DNA from: JABFWF01 sp035539135
GTDB taxonomy: Bacteria; Pseudomonadota; Gammaproteobacteria; Xanthomonadales; Xanthomonadaceae
Direction: 5' to 3'
Assembly (NCBI GenBank): GCA_035539135.1
Contig: DATLJD010000014.1
Span: forward strand, 62,001 to 126,000
Length of the DNA stretch: 64,000 nt
Position 1 is the stretch's first letter, and each line of letters starts with the position of its first letter. Below are positions 1-7,357 of this stretch, one piece after another. Made by a program: the position numbers and the translations under genes. Under the pieces are notes generated by a model. That model had not been told where the DNA came from. It was given only the letters and a program-made list of their open reading frames with translations, and searched no databases.

Positions 1-656
1 GAGCCGGGCGCCTGCTGCAGCGATTGCACCGCCTGCGCCAGCCGCGCCGCGCCCACGAAGCCGCAGCTCGCGCGCAGCCGGTGCAGCACCCGGCCGGCGC
101 CGTCCGCGTCGCCGGCGGCGACGGCGGCGCCGACCGCAAGCCGCTGCGCCGGCAATTCGTCCAGGAACAGCCGGCGCAATGCGGTGACGTGCGCGCGTTC
201 GCCCTTGAGCGCGGCGAGCGCCGCGTCGTCGTCCCACACCGGCAACTTGCCGCCGGGAGGAGGCGTGTCGGCGTCGACTGCGCCGGATTCGCCGAGCGCA
301 CGCCGGATCGCCGCCTGCAGCGCGCCGGGCGCGATCGGCTTGCTCAGGACCTCGGCGAAGCCGGCGGCGAGCAGGCGGTCGAGCTCCGCGCGGTCGTGGC
401 TGGCGGTATGCGCGAGCGCCGGCGCCGCGCCGTCCTCGCGCAGCTGCGCCAGCAGGTCGGCGCCGCTGCCGTCGGGCAGGTTGGCGTCGATCAGCCACGC
501 CGCGTGCTGCGCGCCTGCCGCGAGCCGGCGCGCCTGCGCGCAGTCGGCGGCGGCGTCGACCACGGCAGGCAGGGCCTCGATCGCCGCGGCCAGGAAGGCG
601 CGGCTGACCGGATCGTCCTCCACCAGCAGGATCCTCGGAAGGGGCGTCGCGGGCAT
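1..656 (-). CDS. Response regulator with C-terminal Hpt domain (partial, 3' end outside window)
   Basis: The first 218 codons of a two-domain phosphorelay protein are visible; the rest lies left of the window. Residues 1 to about 120 form a receiver domain: acidic pair in LLVEDD, phospho-acceptor Asp in WLIDANLPDGSG, then HTAS and LSKP carrying the conserved Thr and Lys. Near residue 200 the segment LHRLRASCGF matches a histidine-phosphotransfer (Hpt) motif with its phosphorylatable His. There is no DNA-binding or catalytic output domain in the visible part, so it probably shuttles phosphate between a hybrid kinase and another regulator. It is divergent from the YdbH-like gene with only 39 bp between them. 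The partner kinase is not visible. Confidence 0.82.
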   Translation of the reverse strand, partial: MPATPLPRILLVEDDPVSRAFLAAAIEALPAVVDAAADCAQARRLAAGAQHAAWLIDANLPDGSGADLLAQLREDGAAPALAHTASHDRAELDRLLAAGFAEVLSKPIAPGALQAAIRRALGESGAVDADTPPPGGKLPVWDDDAALAALKGERAHVTALRRLFLDELPAQRLAVGAAVAAGDADGAGRVLHRLRASCGFVGAARLAQAVQSLQQAPG

Positions 657-683
657 GGCGCTGGCCAGTCGGGCGGGTGCCGT

Positions 684-689
684 TATGCT
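684..689 (+). promoter_or_regulatory. Candidate -10 element of the YdbH-like gene (leaderless?)
   Basis: TATGCT ends exactly 6 nt before the ATG at 696, so transcription would start at or next to the start codon. No convincing -35 box and no Shine-Dalgarno sequence are visible. The same spacing occurs upstream of the gene at 22315 and of ispG. Confidence 0.35.
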
Positions 690-695
690 GCAGCG

Positions 696-2732
696 ATGCC
701 GCGCCGACCGCCACTGCTGGCCTGCCTGCTGCCCGCGCTGCTGGCGCTGGCGCCCGCCGCGCACGCGCGCACGCTGGAAGCGCGCATCGCCACGGTGGAC
801 ACCGCGGTGGCCACGCTGCGCGACGTGCGCGTGCGGCTGGAGTGGCAGGCGCAGGCGCCGCAGGGCTTGCTGTCCCTGCACGCCGCCAGCGTGGTCGCGC
901 CGGACCTCGGCTATCGCTACCGCGACCTTGCCTGGCAATGCCCGCTGCGCCGCGACGGCGCGCGCTGGCGCTGCGAGGGCGAGGTGCGCAGCGGCCGGGC
1001 GAAGCCGCTGCGGCTGGCGATCGACCTCGACGACGTGCGGACGGACGCCCTCCTTGCGCAGGGCGCGGCGCGCATGGCGGTGCACCGCGACGCGCGCACC
1101 CCCGACGACACCCGCGTCGACCTCGCGCGGGTGCCGCTGGCCTGGGCGCGGGCGCTGCTCGCCCAGGCCTGGCCGGAGGGCCAGCTGCAGGGCGGCACGC
1201 TCGCCGGACAGGTGCGGGTGCGCGCGCCGGCGAATGCGCCGCTGGACGTGCATGCGGCGCTGCGGCTGTCCGACGGCGCCTTCGACACGCCCGACGCCAG
1301 CATCGCCGGCGGCCAGCTCGGCGGCGCCTTCACCCTCGACTACCGCAGCGCGCCGGGCCACACAGCGATCGATCTCGCCGGACAACTGCGCGGCGGCGAA
1401 TTCCTGGTCGGCAGCGCCTACGTCGCGCTGCCGGCGACGCCGGTCGAGCTCGCCATCGGCGCCACGCTCGCGGACGGGCAGGGCTGGCGATTGCCGCGCA
1501 TCCACTGGCGCGACGGCAACGTCCTGCGCGCCGACGGCAGCGCGGGATTCGACGCGGACACCAACCTGCGCTCGCTCGACCTCGCCCTGCGCAGCGCGGA
1601 CGTCTCCGCCTTGCCCGCGCGCTACCTGTCGGGCTGGCTCGGCCAGGCGGGGCTCGCCGACCTCGCGATGCAGGGCGGCTTCGACGCGAGGGTGCGTGTG
1701 GCCGACGGCGCGCTCGCCGCCGCGAGCGCGACCCTGCGCGACATCGACGTCAGCGACCCGAAGGGCCGCTTCCGCTTCGATGGCCTCGCCGGCACGCCGC
1801 GCTTCTCCGGCGCCGCCCCGGTGGCGGGCGAACTGCGCTGGCGCGGCGGCGAGCTCTACGGCCTGGACTTCGGCGCGGCGACCCTGCCGATCGCCAGCAG
1901 CGGCGGCGAGCTGCGCCTGCGCGAACCGGTCACCGTGCCGATGCTCGGCGGCAGCCTGCGCTTCGACGGCATGACCGTGCGCCCGCCGGCAGGCGATCGC
2001 GGCGCCGAGGTCGGCTTCGGCCTGGCCGTGGATGCGCTCGACGTCGGCCGGATCGCGCAGGCGCTCGAGTTGCCGGCATTCCAGGGCCAGCTCAGCGGCC
2101 GCATCCCGTCCGCGCGCTACCGCGACCAGGTGCTGGCCTTCGACGGCGGCCTCACCCTCGGCCTGTTCGGCGGCACGGTGCGGGTGACCTCGCTGGCGCT
2201 GGAGCGGCCGTTCGGCGTCGCGCCCTCGCTCAGCGCCGACCTCGCGCTGGACGACATCGACCTGATGGCGCTGACCGGCGTGTTCGACTTCGGCAGCATC
2301 AGCGGCAAGCTGGACGGCCGCATCGACGGCCTGCGCCTGGTGGACTGGACCGCGACCGCCTTCGACGCCGAGCTGCACACCGACCCCGCCGCCGACGTGC
2401 GCCGGCGCATCAGCCAGCGCGCGGTGCAGAACATCTCCAGCGTTGGCGACGCCTCGTTCACCACCACCCTGCAGAGCCGGCTGATCGGCCTGTTCGACGA
2501 CTTCGGCTACAGCCGCATCGGCATCACCTGCCGATTGGCCAACGAGGTCTGCGAGATGGGCGGGCTGGGCGCGGCGGACGGCGCGCGTTCACCGAACAGC
2601 TTTACCATCGTCGCCGGCGCCGGCATCCCGCACCTGACGGTGGTGGGCTTCAATCGCCTGGTTGACTGGCCGACCCTGCTCGAACGGCTGGCGGCCGCCA
2701 GCCAGGGCGACGTCACGCCGGTGGTGAAATGA
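696..2732 (+). CDS. ydbH: YdbH-like AsmA-family envelope protein
   Basis: A 678-residue exported protein with a Sec signal peptide (residues 1-24, ending AHA) followed by a long beta-rich body of the AsmA-like kind. In E. coli YdbH acts with TamB and YhdP in carrying phospholipids between inner and outer membrane and partners the lipoprotein YnbE. The family call rests on the C-terminal part (FDDFGYSRIG, Cys pair around residue 615) and above all on the next gene, a YnbE-YdbL homologue. It is shorter than E. coli YdbH (about 880 aa). The frame is open from position 24, but the ATG at 696 is chosen because it directly precedes the signal peptide and the upstream part overlaps the divergent response regulator. 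Function in lipid transport is inferred from homology. Confidence 0.75.
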   Translation: MPRRPPLLACLLPALLALAPAAHARTLEARIATVDTAVATLRDVRVRLEWQAQAPQGLLSLHAASVVAPDLGYRYRDLAWQCPLRRDGARWRCEGEVRSGRAKPLRLAIDLDDVRTDALLAQGAARMAVHRDARTPDDTRVDLARVPLAWARALLAQAWPEGQLQGGTLAGQVRVRAPANAPLDVHAALRLSDGAFDTPDASIAGGQLGGAFTLDYRSAPGHTAIDLAGQLRGGEFLVGSAYVALPATPVELAIGATLADGQGWRLPRIHWRDGNVLRADGSAGFDADTNLRSLDLALRSADVSALPARYLSGWLGQAGLADLAMQGGFDARVRVADGALAAASATLRDIDVSDPKGRFRFDGLAGTPRFSGAAPVAGELRWRGGELYGLDFGAATLPIASSGGELRLREPVTVPMLGGSLRFDGMTVRPPAGDRGAEVGFGLAVDALDVGRIAQALELPAFQGQLSGRIPSARYRDQVLAFDGGLTLGLFGGTVRVTSLALERPFGVAPSLSADLALDDIDLMALTGVFDFGSISGKLDGRIDGLRLVDWTATAFDAELHTDPAADVRRRISQRAVQNISSVGDASFTTTLQSRLIGLFDDFGYSRIGITCRLANEVCEMGGLGAADGARSPNSFTIVAGAGIPHLTVVGFNRLVDWPTLLERLAAASQGDVTPVVK

Positions 2733-2760
2733 TTTTCGAACCCCTGCCGAGGAGGCACGC

Positions 2761-3372
2761 ATGAAACGCTGGATGGGAATGCCGCTCATGGCCGCGCTCG
2801 CGCTGACCGCGTGCGTGACGATCAACGTCTACTTCCCGGCCGCGGAGGCCAAGGAAGCGGCCAAGCAGTTCGTCGAGAAGGTGATCGGCGACGAGGCGCA
2901 GCCGGCGACCCAGCCGGAGCAGGCGCCGGAGCAGGGCGACGACGGCGGCATGGCGACGCGGCTGCGCTTCGACCCGCTGATGCTGATCGGCATCGCGCCG
3001 GCCTACGCGCAGGGCGCGCCCGACATCACCATCAAGACGCCGGCGATCCAGGCGATCCAGGCGCGCATGGCCTCGCGCTTCGACGCCAGCCTGCGGGCGG
3101 GCTTCGACTCGGGCGCGCTCGGCTTCAGCAACGACGGGTTGGTGGTGGTGCGCGACGCGTCCAAGCTGCAGCTCAAGGACCGCGTCGCGGTGAACCAGGC
3201 GGTGGCCGACGACAACCGCGACCGCAAGGCCGTGTACCGCGAGGTCGCGGTCGCCAACGGCCACCCGGAGTGGGAGGGGCAGATCCGCAAGGTATTCGCG
3301 AAGCAGTGGATCGACAGCGCGCGCGGCGGCTGGTGGTACCAGGACGCCTCCGGCGGCTGGAAGCAGAAGTAA
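2761..3372 (+). CDS. YnbE-YdbL fusion lipoprotein
   Basis: A 203-residue protein that joins two partners encoded separately in E. coli (ydbH-ynbE-ydbL). Residues 1-18 are a lipoprotein signal with lipobox LTAC (Cys18), followed by the YnbE-type segment VTINVYFPAAEAKEAA. After an acidic Pro/Gln linker comes a YdbL (DUF1318) domain from about residue 85 to the end, including AIQARMASR and GWWYQDASG. At residues 69-83 a short hydrophobic stretch ending AYAQ looks like the former YdbL signal peptide. In E. coli YnbE bridges YdbH to the outer membrane and YdbL modulates that complex; here both functions would sit on one OM-anchored chain. It lies 28 bp after the YdbH-like gene with a clear GAGGAGG-like ribosome site. 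Confidence 0.8.
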   Translation: MKRWMGMPLMAALALTACVTINVYFPAAEAKEAAKQFVEKVIGDEAQPATQPEQAPEQGDDGGMATRLRFDPLMLIGIAPAYAQGAPDITIKTPAIQAIQARMASRFDASLRAGFDSGALGFSNDGLVVVRDASKLQLKDRVAVNQAVADDNRDRKAVYREVAVANGHPEWEGQIRKVFAKQWIDSARGGWWYQDASGGWKQK

Positions 3373-3412
3373 CGACCCACCAGGCCGGCGCGGGGCGCCG
3401 GCTGGATCCCGC

Positions 3413-3446
3413 CCGAACGGCCCGCCCCGCGCGGGCCGTTCGGTTT
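3413..3446 (+). terminator. Intrinsic terminator after the YdbH/YnbE-YdbL operon
   Basis: A perfect 13-bp stem (3413-3425 with 3431-3443, arm CCGAACGGCCCGC) closes a 5-nt loop and is followed by a short T run (TTT). The stem is strong but the T tract is weak, so termination is likely but may be incomplete. Confidence 0.6.
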
Positions 3447-3491
3447 CGCGCATTTGCGACAATGGGCGGCTCGCCCGATCTCCGGTTTTCC

Positions 3492-4838
3492 GTGGCCCGC
3501 CTCGACCAGACGCCCTTCCAGCTCGACATCCTCGACCTCAGCCACGACGGCCGCGGCGTCGGGCGCCGCCCCGAGGGCGGCCACAACGGCGGCAAGACCG
3601 TGTTCGTCACCGGCGCGCTGCCGGGCGAGACGGTGCGGGTGCAGCAGACCGGCCGCCAGCGCGCCTTCGACGAGGCGCGCACGCTGGAGGTGCTGAAGGC
3701 CTCGCCCGATCGCGTCGCCCCGCGTTGCGCGCACTTCGGCACCTGCGGCGGCTGCGCGCTGCAGCACCTGGACGAGGCGAAGCAGATCCACGCCAAGCAG
3801 CGGGTGCTGCTGGAAAACCTGGAGCGGATCGGCCACGTCGCTCCGGAGCGGGTGCTGGAACCGCTGACGGATGCCGCCTGGGGGTACCGGCGCAAGGGGC
3901 GCTTTTCCGTGCGCCGGGTGGAGAAGAAGGGCAAGACCCTGGTCGGCTTCCGCGAGAACGATCCGCGCTTCGTCGCCGACCTCGCCGAATGCCACACCGT
4001 GATCCCGGCGCTGGGCGAGCGCATCGGCGCGCTGTCGGCGCTGATCGACGGGCTCGACGCGCGCCGCGAGATCCCGCAGGTCGAGTTCATCGCCGGCGAC
4101 CCGGCGCCCGGCTTCAGCGGCATCGCGCTCACCTTCCGCCACCTCGCGCCGCTGTCGGAGCACGACCGCGAGGCGCTGGCCGCGTTCGGACGCGCGCACG
4201 GCTTCGCGATCTTCCTGCAGCCGGGCGGCCTGGACTCGGTGCATCCGTTGTGGCCGGAGCAACCGCAACTCGGCTTCCGCCTGCCCGAGTGGGACATCGA
4301 CTTCCGCTTCCGCCCGCTCGACTTCATCCAGGTCAACGCCGGGCTCAACGGGCGCATGATCGCGCGCACCCTCGAGCTGCTCGACGTGCAGCCCGGCGAT
4401 CGCGTGCTGGACCTGTTCTGCGGGCTCGGCAACTTCACCCTGCCGCTGGCCCGGGTCGCGGACCACGTGACCGGGGTGGAAGGCGAGGCCGGGCTGGTCC
4501 AGCGCGCGCGAGAGAACGCGGCGCTCAACGGGCTGGCCAACGCCGAGTTCCACGCCGCCGACCTCGCCCAGGATCTCGCCGGCAAGCCGTGGATGCGCGC
4601 GGGCTTCGACCGCCTGCTGCTCGACCCGCCGCGCTCCGGCGCCGACGTGGTGCTGAAGCAGCTGCCGCTGAAGGGCCTCAAGCGGATCGTCTACGTCAGC
4701 TGCCACCCCGGCTCGCTGGCGCGCGACGCCGGCTACCTCGTCAACGAGCGCGGCTGGAAGCTGCGCGTTGCCGGGGTGATGGACATGTTCCCGCACACCG
4801 CGCATGTCGAGTCGATCGCGATGTTCGAGCCGCGCTGA
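3492..4838 (+). CDS. rlmD: 23S rRNA (uracil-1939-C5)-methyltransferase RlmD
   Basis: RlmD (RumA) methylates U1939 of 23S rRNA with S-adenosylmethionine. With the GTG at 3492 the protein has 448 residues, close to E. coli RlmD (433). An N-terminal TRAM domain precedes the [4Fe-4S] ligands Cys79, Cys85, Cys88 and Cys167, which match the spacing in E. coli. The SAM site is LDLFCGLGNF, followed by LLLDPPRSGA, and the catalytic Cys404 lies in YVSCHPGSL. An in-frame ATG at 3462 is the alternative start, but the family begins with a short ARxDxTPFQ-like segment, which fits GTG. Neither start has a strong ribosome site. The gene follows the terminator at 3413 and a GACAAT -10-like hexamer at 3458, so it is probably transcribed alone. 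Confidence 0.93.
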   Translation: MARLDQTPFQLDILDLSHDGRGVGRRPEGGHNGGKTVFVTGALPGETVRVQQTGRQRAFDEARTLEVLKASPDRVAPRCAHFGTCGGCALQHLDEAKQIHAKQRVLLENLERIGHVAPERVLEPLTDAAWGYRRKGRFSVRRVEKKGKTLVGFRENDPRFVADLAECHTVIPALGERIGALSALIDGLDARREIPQVEFIAGDPAPGFSGIALTFRHLAPLSEHDREALAAFGRAHGFAIFLQPGGLDSVHPLWPEQPQLGFRLPEWDIDFRFRPLDFIQVNAGLNGRMIARTLELLDVQPGDRVLDLFCGLGNFTLPLARVADHVTGVEGEAGLVQRARENAALNGLANAEFHAADLAQDLAGKPWMRAGFDRLLLDPPRSGADVVLKQLPLKGLKRIVYVSCHPGSLARDAGYLVNERGWKLRVAGVMDMFPHTAHVESIAMFEPR

Positions 4839-4879
4839 GGCTTCGCCAGGTGGCAGGGAAGGGGCCCCGTCGCAAGCGC

Positions 4880-4981
4880 GCCGGGCGGGAGAGGCAGTCA
4901 GGACACGCCGTGAATCCGTCCATGGAGGCTCGGATGCGCCATCCATGGCGCATACGGTCCTGCCTGCCTCTCCCACCCGGC
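4880..4981. repeat. 102-bp imperfect palindromic repeat, copy A
   Basis: Outer arms of 18 bp (4880-4897 and 4964-4981) pair with one mismatch; inside, 4935-4941 and 4946-4952 form a second perfect 7-bp hairpin. The same element, exactly 102 bp long, recurs at 28700 (interior inverted) and 30318. It lies in the gene-free stretch 4839-5276 and has no coding capacity that I can support. Confidence 0.85.
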
Positions 4982-5009
4982 ACGCCCCCACCACTCCCGC
5001 GATCTGGCT

Positions 5010-5073
5010 GTAGAGCGGAGCTTTGCTCCGCTGCGCCGTCGCGGGAAAAGCAGCGGAGCAAGCTCCGCTCTAC
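5010..5073. repeat. GTAG-headed REP-like inverted pair, copy A
   Basis: Two inverted copies of a hairpin-forming sequence, each beginning GTAGAGCGGAGC when read inward from its end (5010 forward, 5073 reverse). A near-identical pair lies at 30457-30525. GTAG heads are typical of REP sequences in Stenotrophomonas and relatives, which are mobilised by RAYT transposases; no such transposase is in this window. Confidence 0.8.
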
Positions 5074-5102
5074 GGCAAGCCGCCAGGATCTTTCCCGAGC
5101 GA

Positions 5103-5206
5103 CCGGGAGGGCGGGGGTGTTGCGTCAGCGCGCCATGGATGGCGCGCGCCCCGCATCAGGACAGGATGTCCTGCTAAGGGGAAAAGCAATACCCCCGTCC
5201 TCCCGG
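5103..5206. repeat. About 104-bp structured repeat, copy A
   Basis: Outer arms CCGGGAGGGCGGGGGTGTTGC and its complement (two mismatches here, none in the copy at 30554) enclose two inner hairpins: one around CCATGGATGG and one at 5157-5173 (CAGGACA/TGTCCTG). It is the third element of a composite that occurs in the same order at 30318-30656. Confidence 0.8.
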
Positions 5207-5276
5207 GCGCGGGCCGAGCAGTCAGCCGGATGCGGCGGATTCCACTCACAATGACGTCACGCACCGGAAGCCACGC

Positions 5277-5798
5277 ATGCCCCTCGAAATCGAACGCAAG
5301 TTCCTCGTCACCGGCGACGGCTGGCGGCAGGCCGCGCATGCGGTCGTGCCGATGGCGCAGGGTTACCTCAACGACCTCGCCACGGTGGACAGCGGCGCGA
5401 TGCGCGCGTCCGTGCGGGTGCGCATCGCCGGCGCCGAGGCCTTCCTCAACCTGAAGTCGCGCGAGCTCGGCCATACCCGGCAGGAGTTCGACTACCCCAT
5501 CCCGGTCGCCGACGCCCGCGCCCTGCTGGCGCTGTGCGTGGGCGGCGCGATCGACAAGCGACGGCACCTGGTCCGGCACGGTGCGCACCTGTGGGAAGTG
5601 GACGAGTTCCTGGGCGACAACGCCGGCCTGGTCGTCGCCGAGATCGAGCTGGCCAGCGCGGACGAAGCCTTCGCCCGCCCGGACTGGCTGGGCGTGGAGG
5701 TCACCGACACGCCGCGCTACTACAATCTGGCCCTGGCCTCGCGCCCGTATTCGCAATGGAGCGAAGCCGAACGCGCCGGGCGGGACGTGGAGGAATGA
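5277..5798 (+). CDS. CYTH-domain phosphatase (triphosphate tunnel metalloenzyme)
   Basis: A 173-residue single-domain member of the CYTH/triphosphate tunnel family, which hydrolyses inorganic tripolyphosphate or other triphosphates using divalent metal. The diagnostic N-terminal ExExK signature is present as Glu4, Glu6 and Lys8 (LEIERKFL), and the acidic strand motifs WEVDEFLG and VAEIELAS follow in the expected order. It has the size of the short bacterial enzymes and lacks the C-terminal CHAD domain of E. coli YgiF. The stop codon lies 4 nt before the nagZ start, so the two are likely co-transcribed. A CACAAT hexamer at 5246 could be its -10 box. The substrate cannot be told from sequence. 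Confidence 0.85.
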   Translation: MPLEIERKFLVTGDGWRQAAHAVVPMAQGYLNDLATVDSGAMRASVRVRIAGAEAFLNLKSRELGHTRQEFDYPIPVADARALLALCVGGAIDKRRHLVRHGAHLWEVDEFLGDNAGLVVAEIELASADEAFARPDWLGVEVTDTPRYYNLALASRPYSQWSEAERAGRDVEE

Positions 5799-5802
5799 CC
5801 GC

Positions 5803-6798
5803 ATGCTCGTGATCGGCGTCGCCGGCACCGAACTCACCGCGCAAGAGCGCGACTGGCTGCAGCACGATGCCTGCGCGGGCGTGATCCTGTTCGCCCGCAA
5901 CTTCGCCTCGAAGGCGCAGGTCTCCGAACTGGCGCAGGCGATCCGCGAGGCCACGCCGCGCCCGCAGCTCGTGTGCGTGGACCAGGAAGGCGGGCGCGTG
6001 CAGCGCTTTCGCGAGGGCTACACCGCGTTCCCGCCGCTTGAGACCTTCGACGCCCTGTACCGGCGCGACCGCGACGCCGCCCTGCGCCTGGCCGAGGAAC
6101 ACGCCTGGCTGATGGCGAGCGAGGTGCGCGCGACCGGCGTCGACCTGAGCTTCGCCCCGGTGGTGGACCTCGGCCGCGGCAACCGCGCGATCGGCGACCG
6201 CGCGTTCTCCGCCGATCCCGCGATCGTCGCCGAGTTCACCCGCGCCTACGTGCGCGGCATGCACGCGGCGGGGATGGCGGCGACGCTCAAGCACTTCCCC
6301 GGCCACGGCTCGGTGCTCGAGGACACCCATGTCGACACCGCGGTGGACGACCGCCCGCTGGACGCGATCCGCACGCTCGACCTGGTCCCGTTCGCCGCCG
6401 GCATCGAGGCGAAGGCCGACGCGGTGATGATGGCGCACGTCGTCTATCCGCAGGTGGATCCCGAACCGGCGGGCTACTCGAAGCGTTGGATCGAGGACAT
6501 CCTGCGCGGCGAGATGGGTTTCCGCGGCGTCGTGTTCTCCGACGACATCGGCATGGCCGCCGCGTTCTCCGCCGGCGGCGTCAAGGCGCGCATCGACGCG
6601 CACCTGGATGCCGGTTGCGACGTGGTGCTGGTCTGCCATCCGGAGCTGGTCGACGAATCGCTGGCCGCGGTGCGGGGCCGCCGCCTCAACACGATGGCGC
6701 TGGCCGGCCTGATCGGCCGCGGCGCGATGGGCTGGGACGGCCTGCTCGCCGACGCGCGCTACGGCGCCGCGCAACAGCGCCTGGGCGGCCTGGCATGA
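5803..6798 (+). CDS. nagZ: Beta-N-acetylhexosaminidase NagZ
   Basis: Cytoplasmic glycoside hydrolase family 3 enzyme that removes GlcNAc from GlcNAc-anhydroMurNAc-peptides during peptidoglycan recycling. The 331-residue protein has the family length. KHFPGHG at 163-169 holds the flexible catalytic loop His, and the nucleophile is expected at Asp247 in VVFSDDIGMA. The ATG at 5803 is used because it immediately precedes MLVIGVAG, the usual family start; the frame is open further upstream through the CYTH gene. Its stop overlaps the hpt start by 4 bases (ATGA), indicating translational coupling. Confidence 0.95.
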   Translation: MLVIGVAGTELTAQERDWLQHDACAGVILFARNFASKAQVSELAQAIREATPRPQLVCVDQEGGRVQRFREGYTAFPPLETFDALYRRDRDAALRLAEEHAWLMASEVRATGVDLSFAPVVDLGRGNRAIGDRAFSADPAIVAEFTRAYVRGMHAAGMAATLKHFPGHGSVLEDTHVDTAVDDRPLDAIRTLDLVPFAAGIEAKADAVMMAHVVYPQVDPEPAGYSKRWIEDILRGEMGFRGVVFSDDIGMAAAFSAGGVKARIDAHLDAGCDVVLVCHPELVDESLAAVRGRRLNTMALAGLIGRGAMGWDGLLADARYGAAQQRLGGLA

Positions 6799-7352
6799 GC
6801 GCGCCGAGCCTCGCCGACGTCCTGCCGGGCGCGGAGCTGGTGCACGACCGCGCCGCGATCGAGCGCGCGATCGCGGCGATGGCCGACGCCATCCGTGCCG
6901 ACTACGACGCGCCGCCGGTGTTCCTCACGGTGATGCACGGCGGCCTGCCGTTCGCCGCGCAACTGGCGCTGGCGCTGGGCGAGCGCGGGCTCGACCTGGA
7001 GATGGACTACCTGCACGCGACCCGTTACCGCGGCGAAACCTCCGGTGGCGAACTCGCCTGGAAGCACCGCCCGGCGACCCCGCTGCGCGACCGCCGCGTG
7101 CTGCTGGTGGACGACATCGTGGACGAGGGCCACACCCTCGCCGCGGTGCGCGCCTGGTGCGTGGAGCAGGGCGCGCGCGACGTGCGCATCGCCGCGCTGG
7201 CGGTCAAGCGCCACGACCGCTGCGTCGCGGGCCTGTGCGCCGACTACGCCGGCGTGGACGTGCCGGACCGCTACGTGTTCGGCTACGGCATGGATTTCCA
7301 CGAACAGGGGCGCAACCTGCCGGGCATCTACGCCCTGGCGGAAGGAAGCTGA
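6795..7352 (+). CDS. hpt: Hypoxanthine phosphoribosyltransferase
   Basis: A 185-residue purine-salvage enzyme converting hypoxanthine (and possibly guanine) plus PRPP to IMP/GMP. The PRPP-binding motif is VLLVDDIVDEGHTL and the flexible-loop segment is YRGETSGG; the purine-binding Lys lies in AVKRHD. It overlaps nagZ by 4 bases and is followed after 5 bp by methylthioinosine phosphorylase, which produces hypoxanthine. The order therefore puts the producer and the consumer of hypoxanthine together. Confidence 0.92.
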   Translation: MSAPSLADVLPGAELVHDRAAIERAIAAMADAIRADYDAPPVFLTVMHGGLPFAAQLALALGERGLDLEMDYLHATRYRGETSGGELAWKHRPATPLRDRRVLLVDDIVDEGHTLAAVRAWCVEQGARDVRIAALAVKRHDRCVAGLCADYAGVDVPDRYVFGYGMDFHEQGRNLPGIYALAEGS

Positions 7353-7357
7353 AGCCG

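Noticed and set aside
24..695. Plus-strand N-terminal extension of the YdbH-like frame
   Set aside because: It overlaps the clear response regulator on the minus strand, and a signal peptide begins exactly at 696.
2713..4994. Long open frames opposite ynbE-ydbL and rlmD
   Set aside because: Arg/Ala/Val-rich antisense sequence without motifs, typical of shadow frames in GC-rich DNA.
4880..5206. The repeat composites as CRISPR arrays or insertion-sequence remnants
   Set aside because: There is no regular repeat-spacer pattern and no transposase fragment; the elements are palindromic and non-coding.
5581..5802. Upstream extension of nagZ through the CYTH gene
   Set aside because: The extension is in a shadow frame of the CYTH gene; the family start is at 5803.
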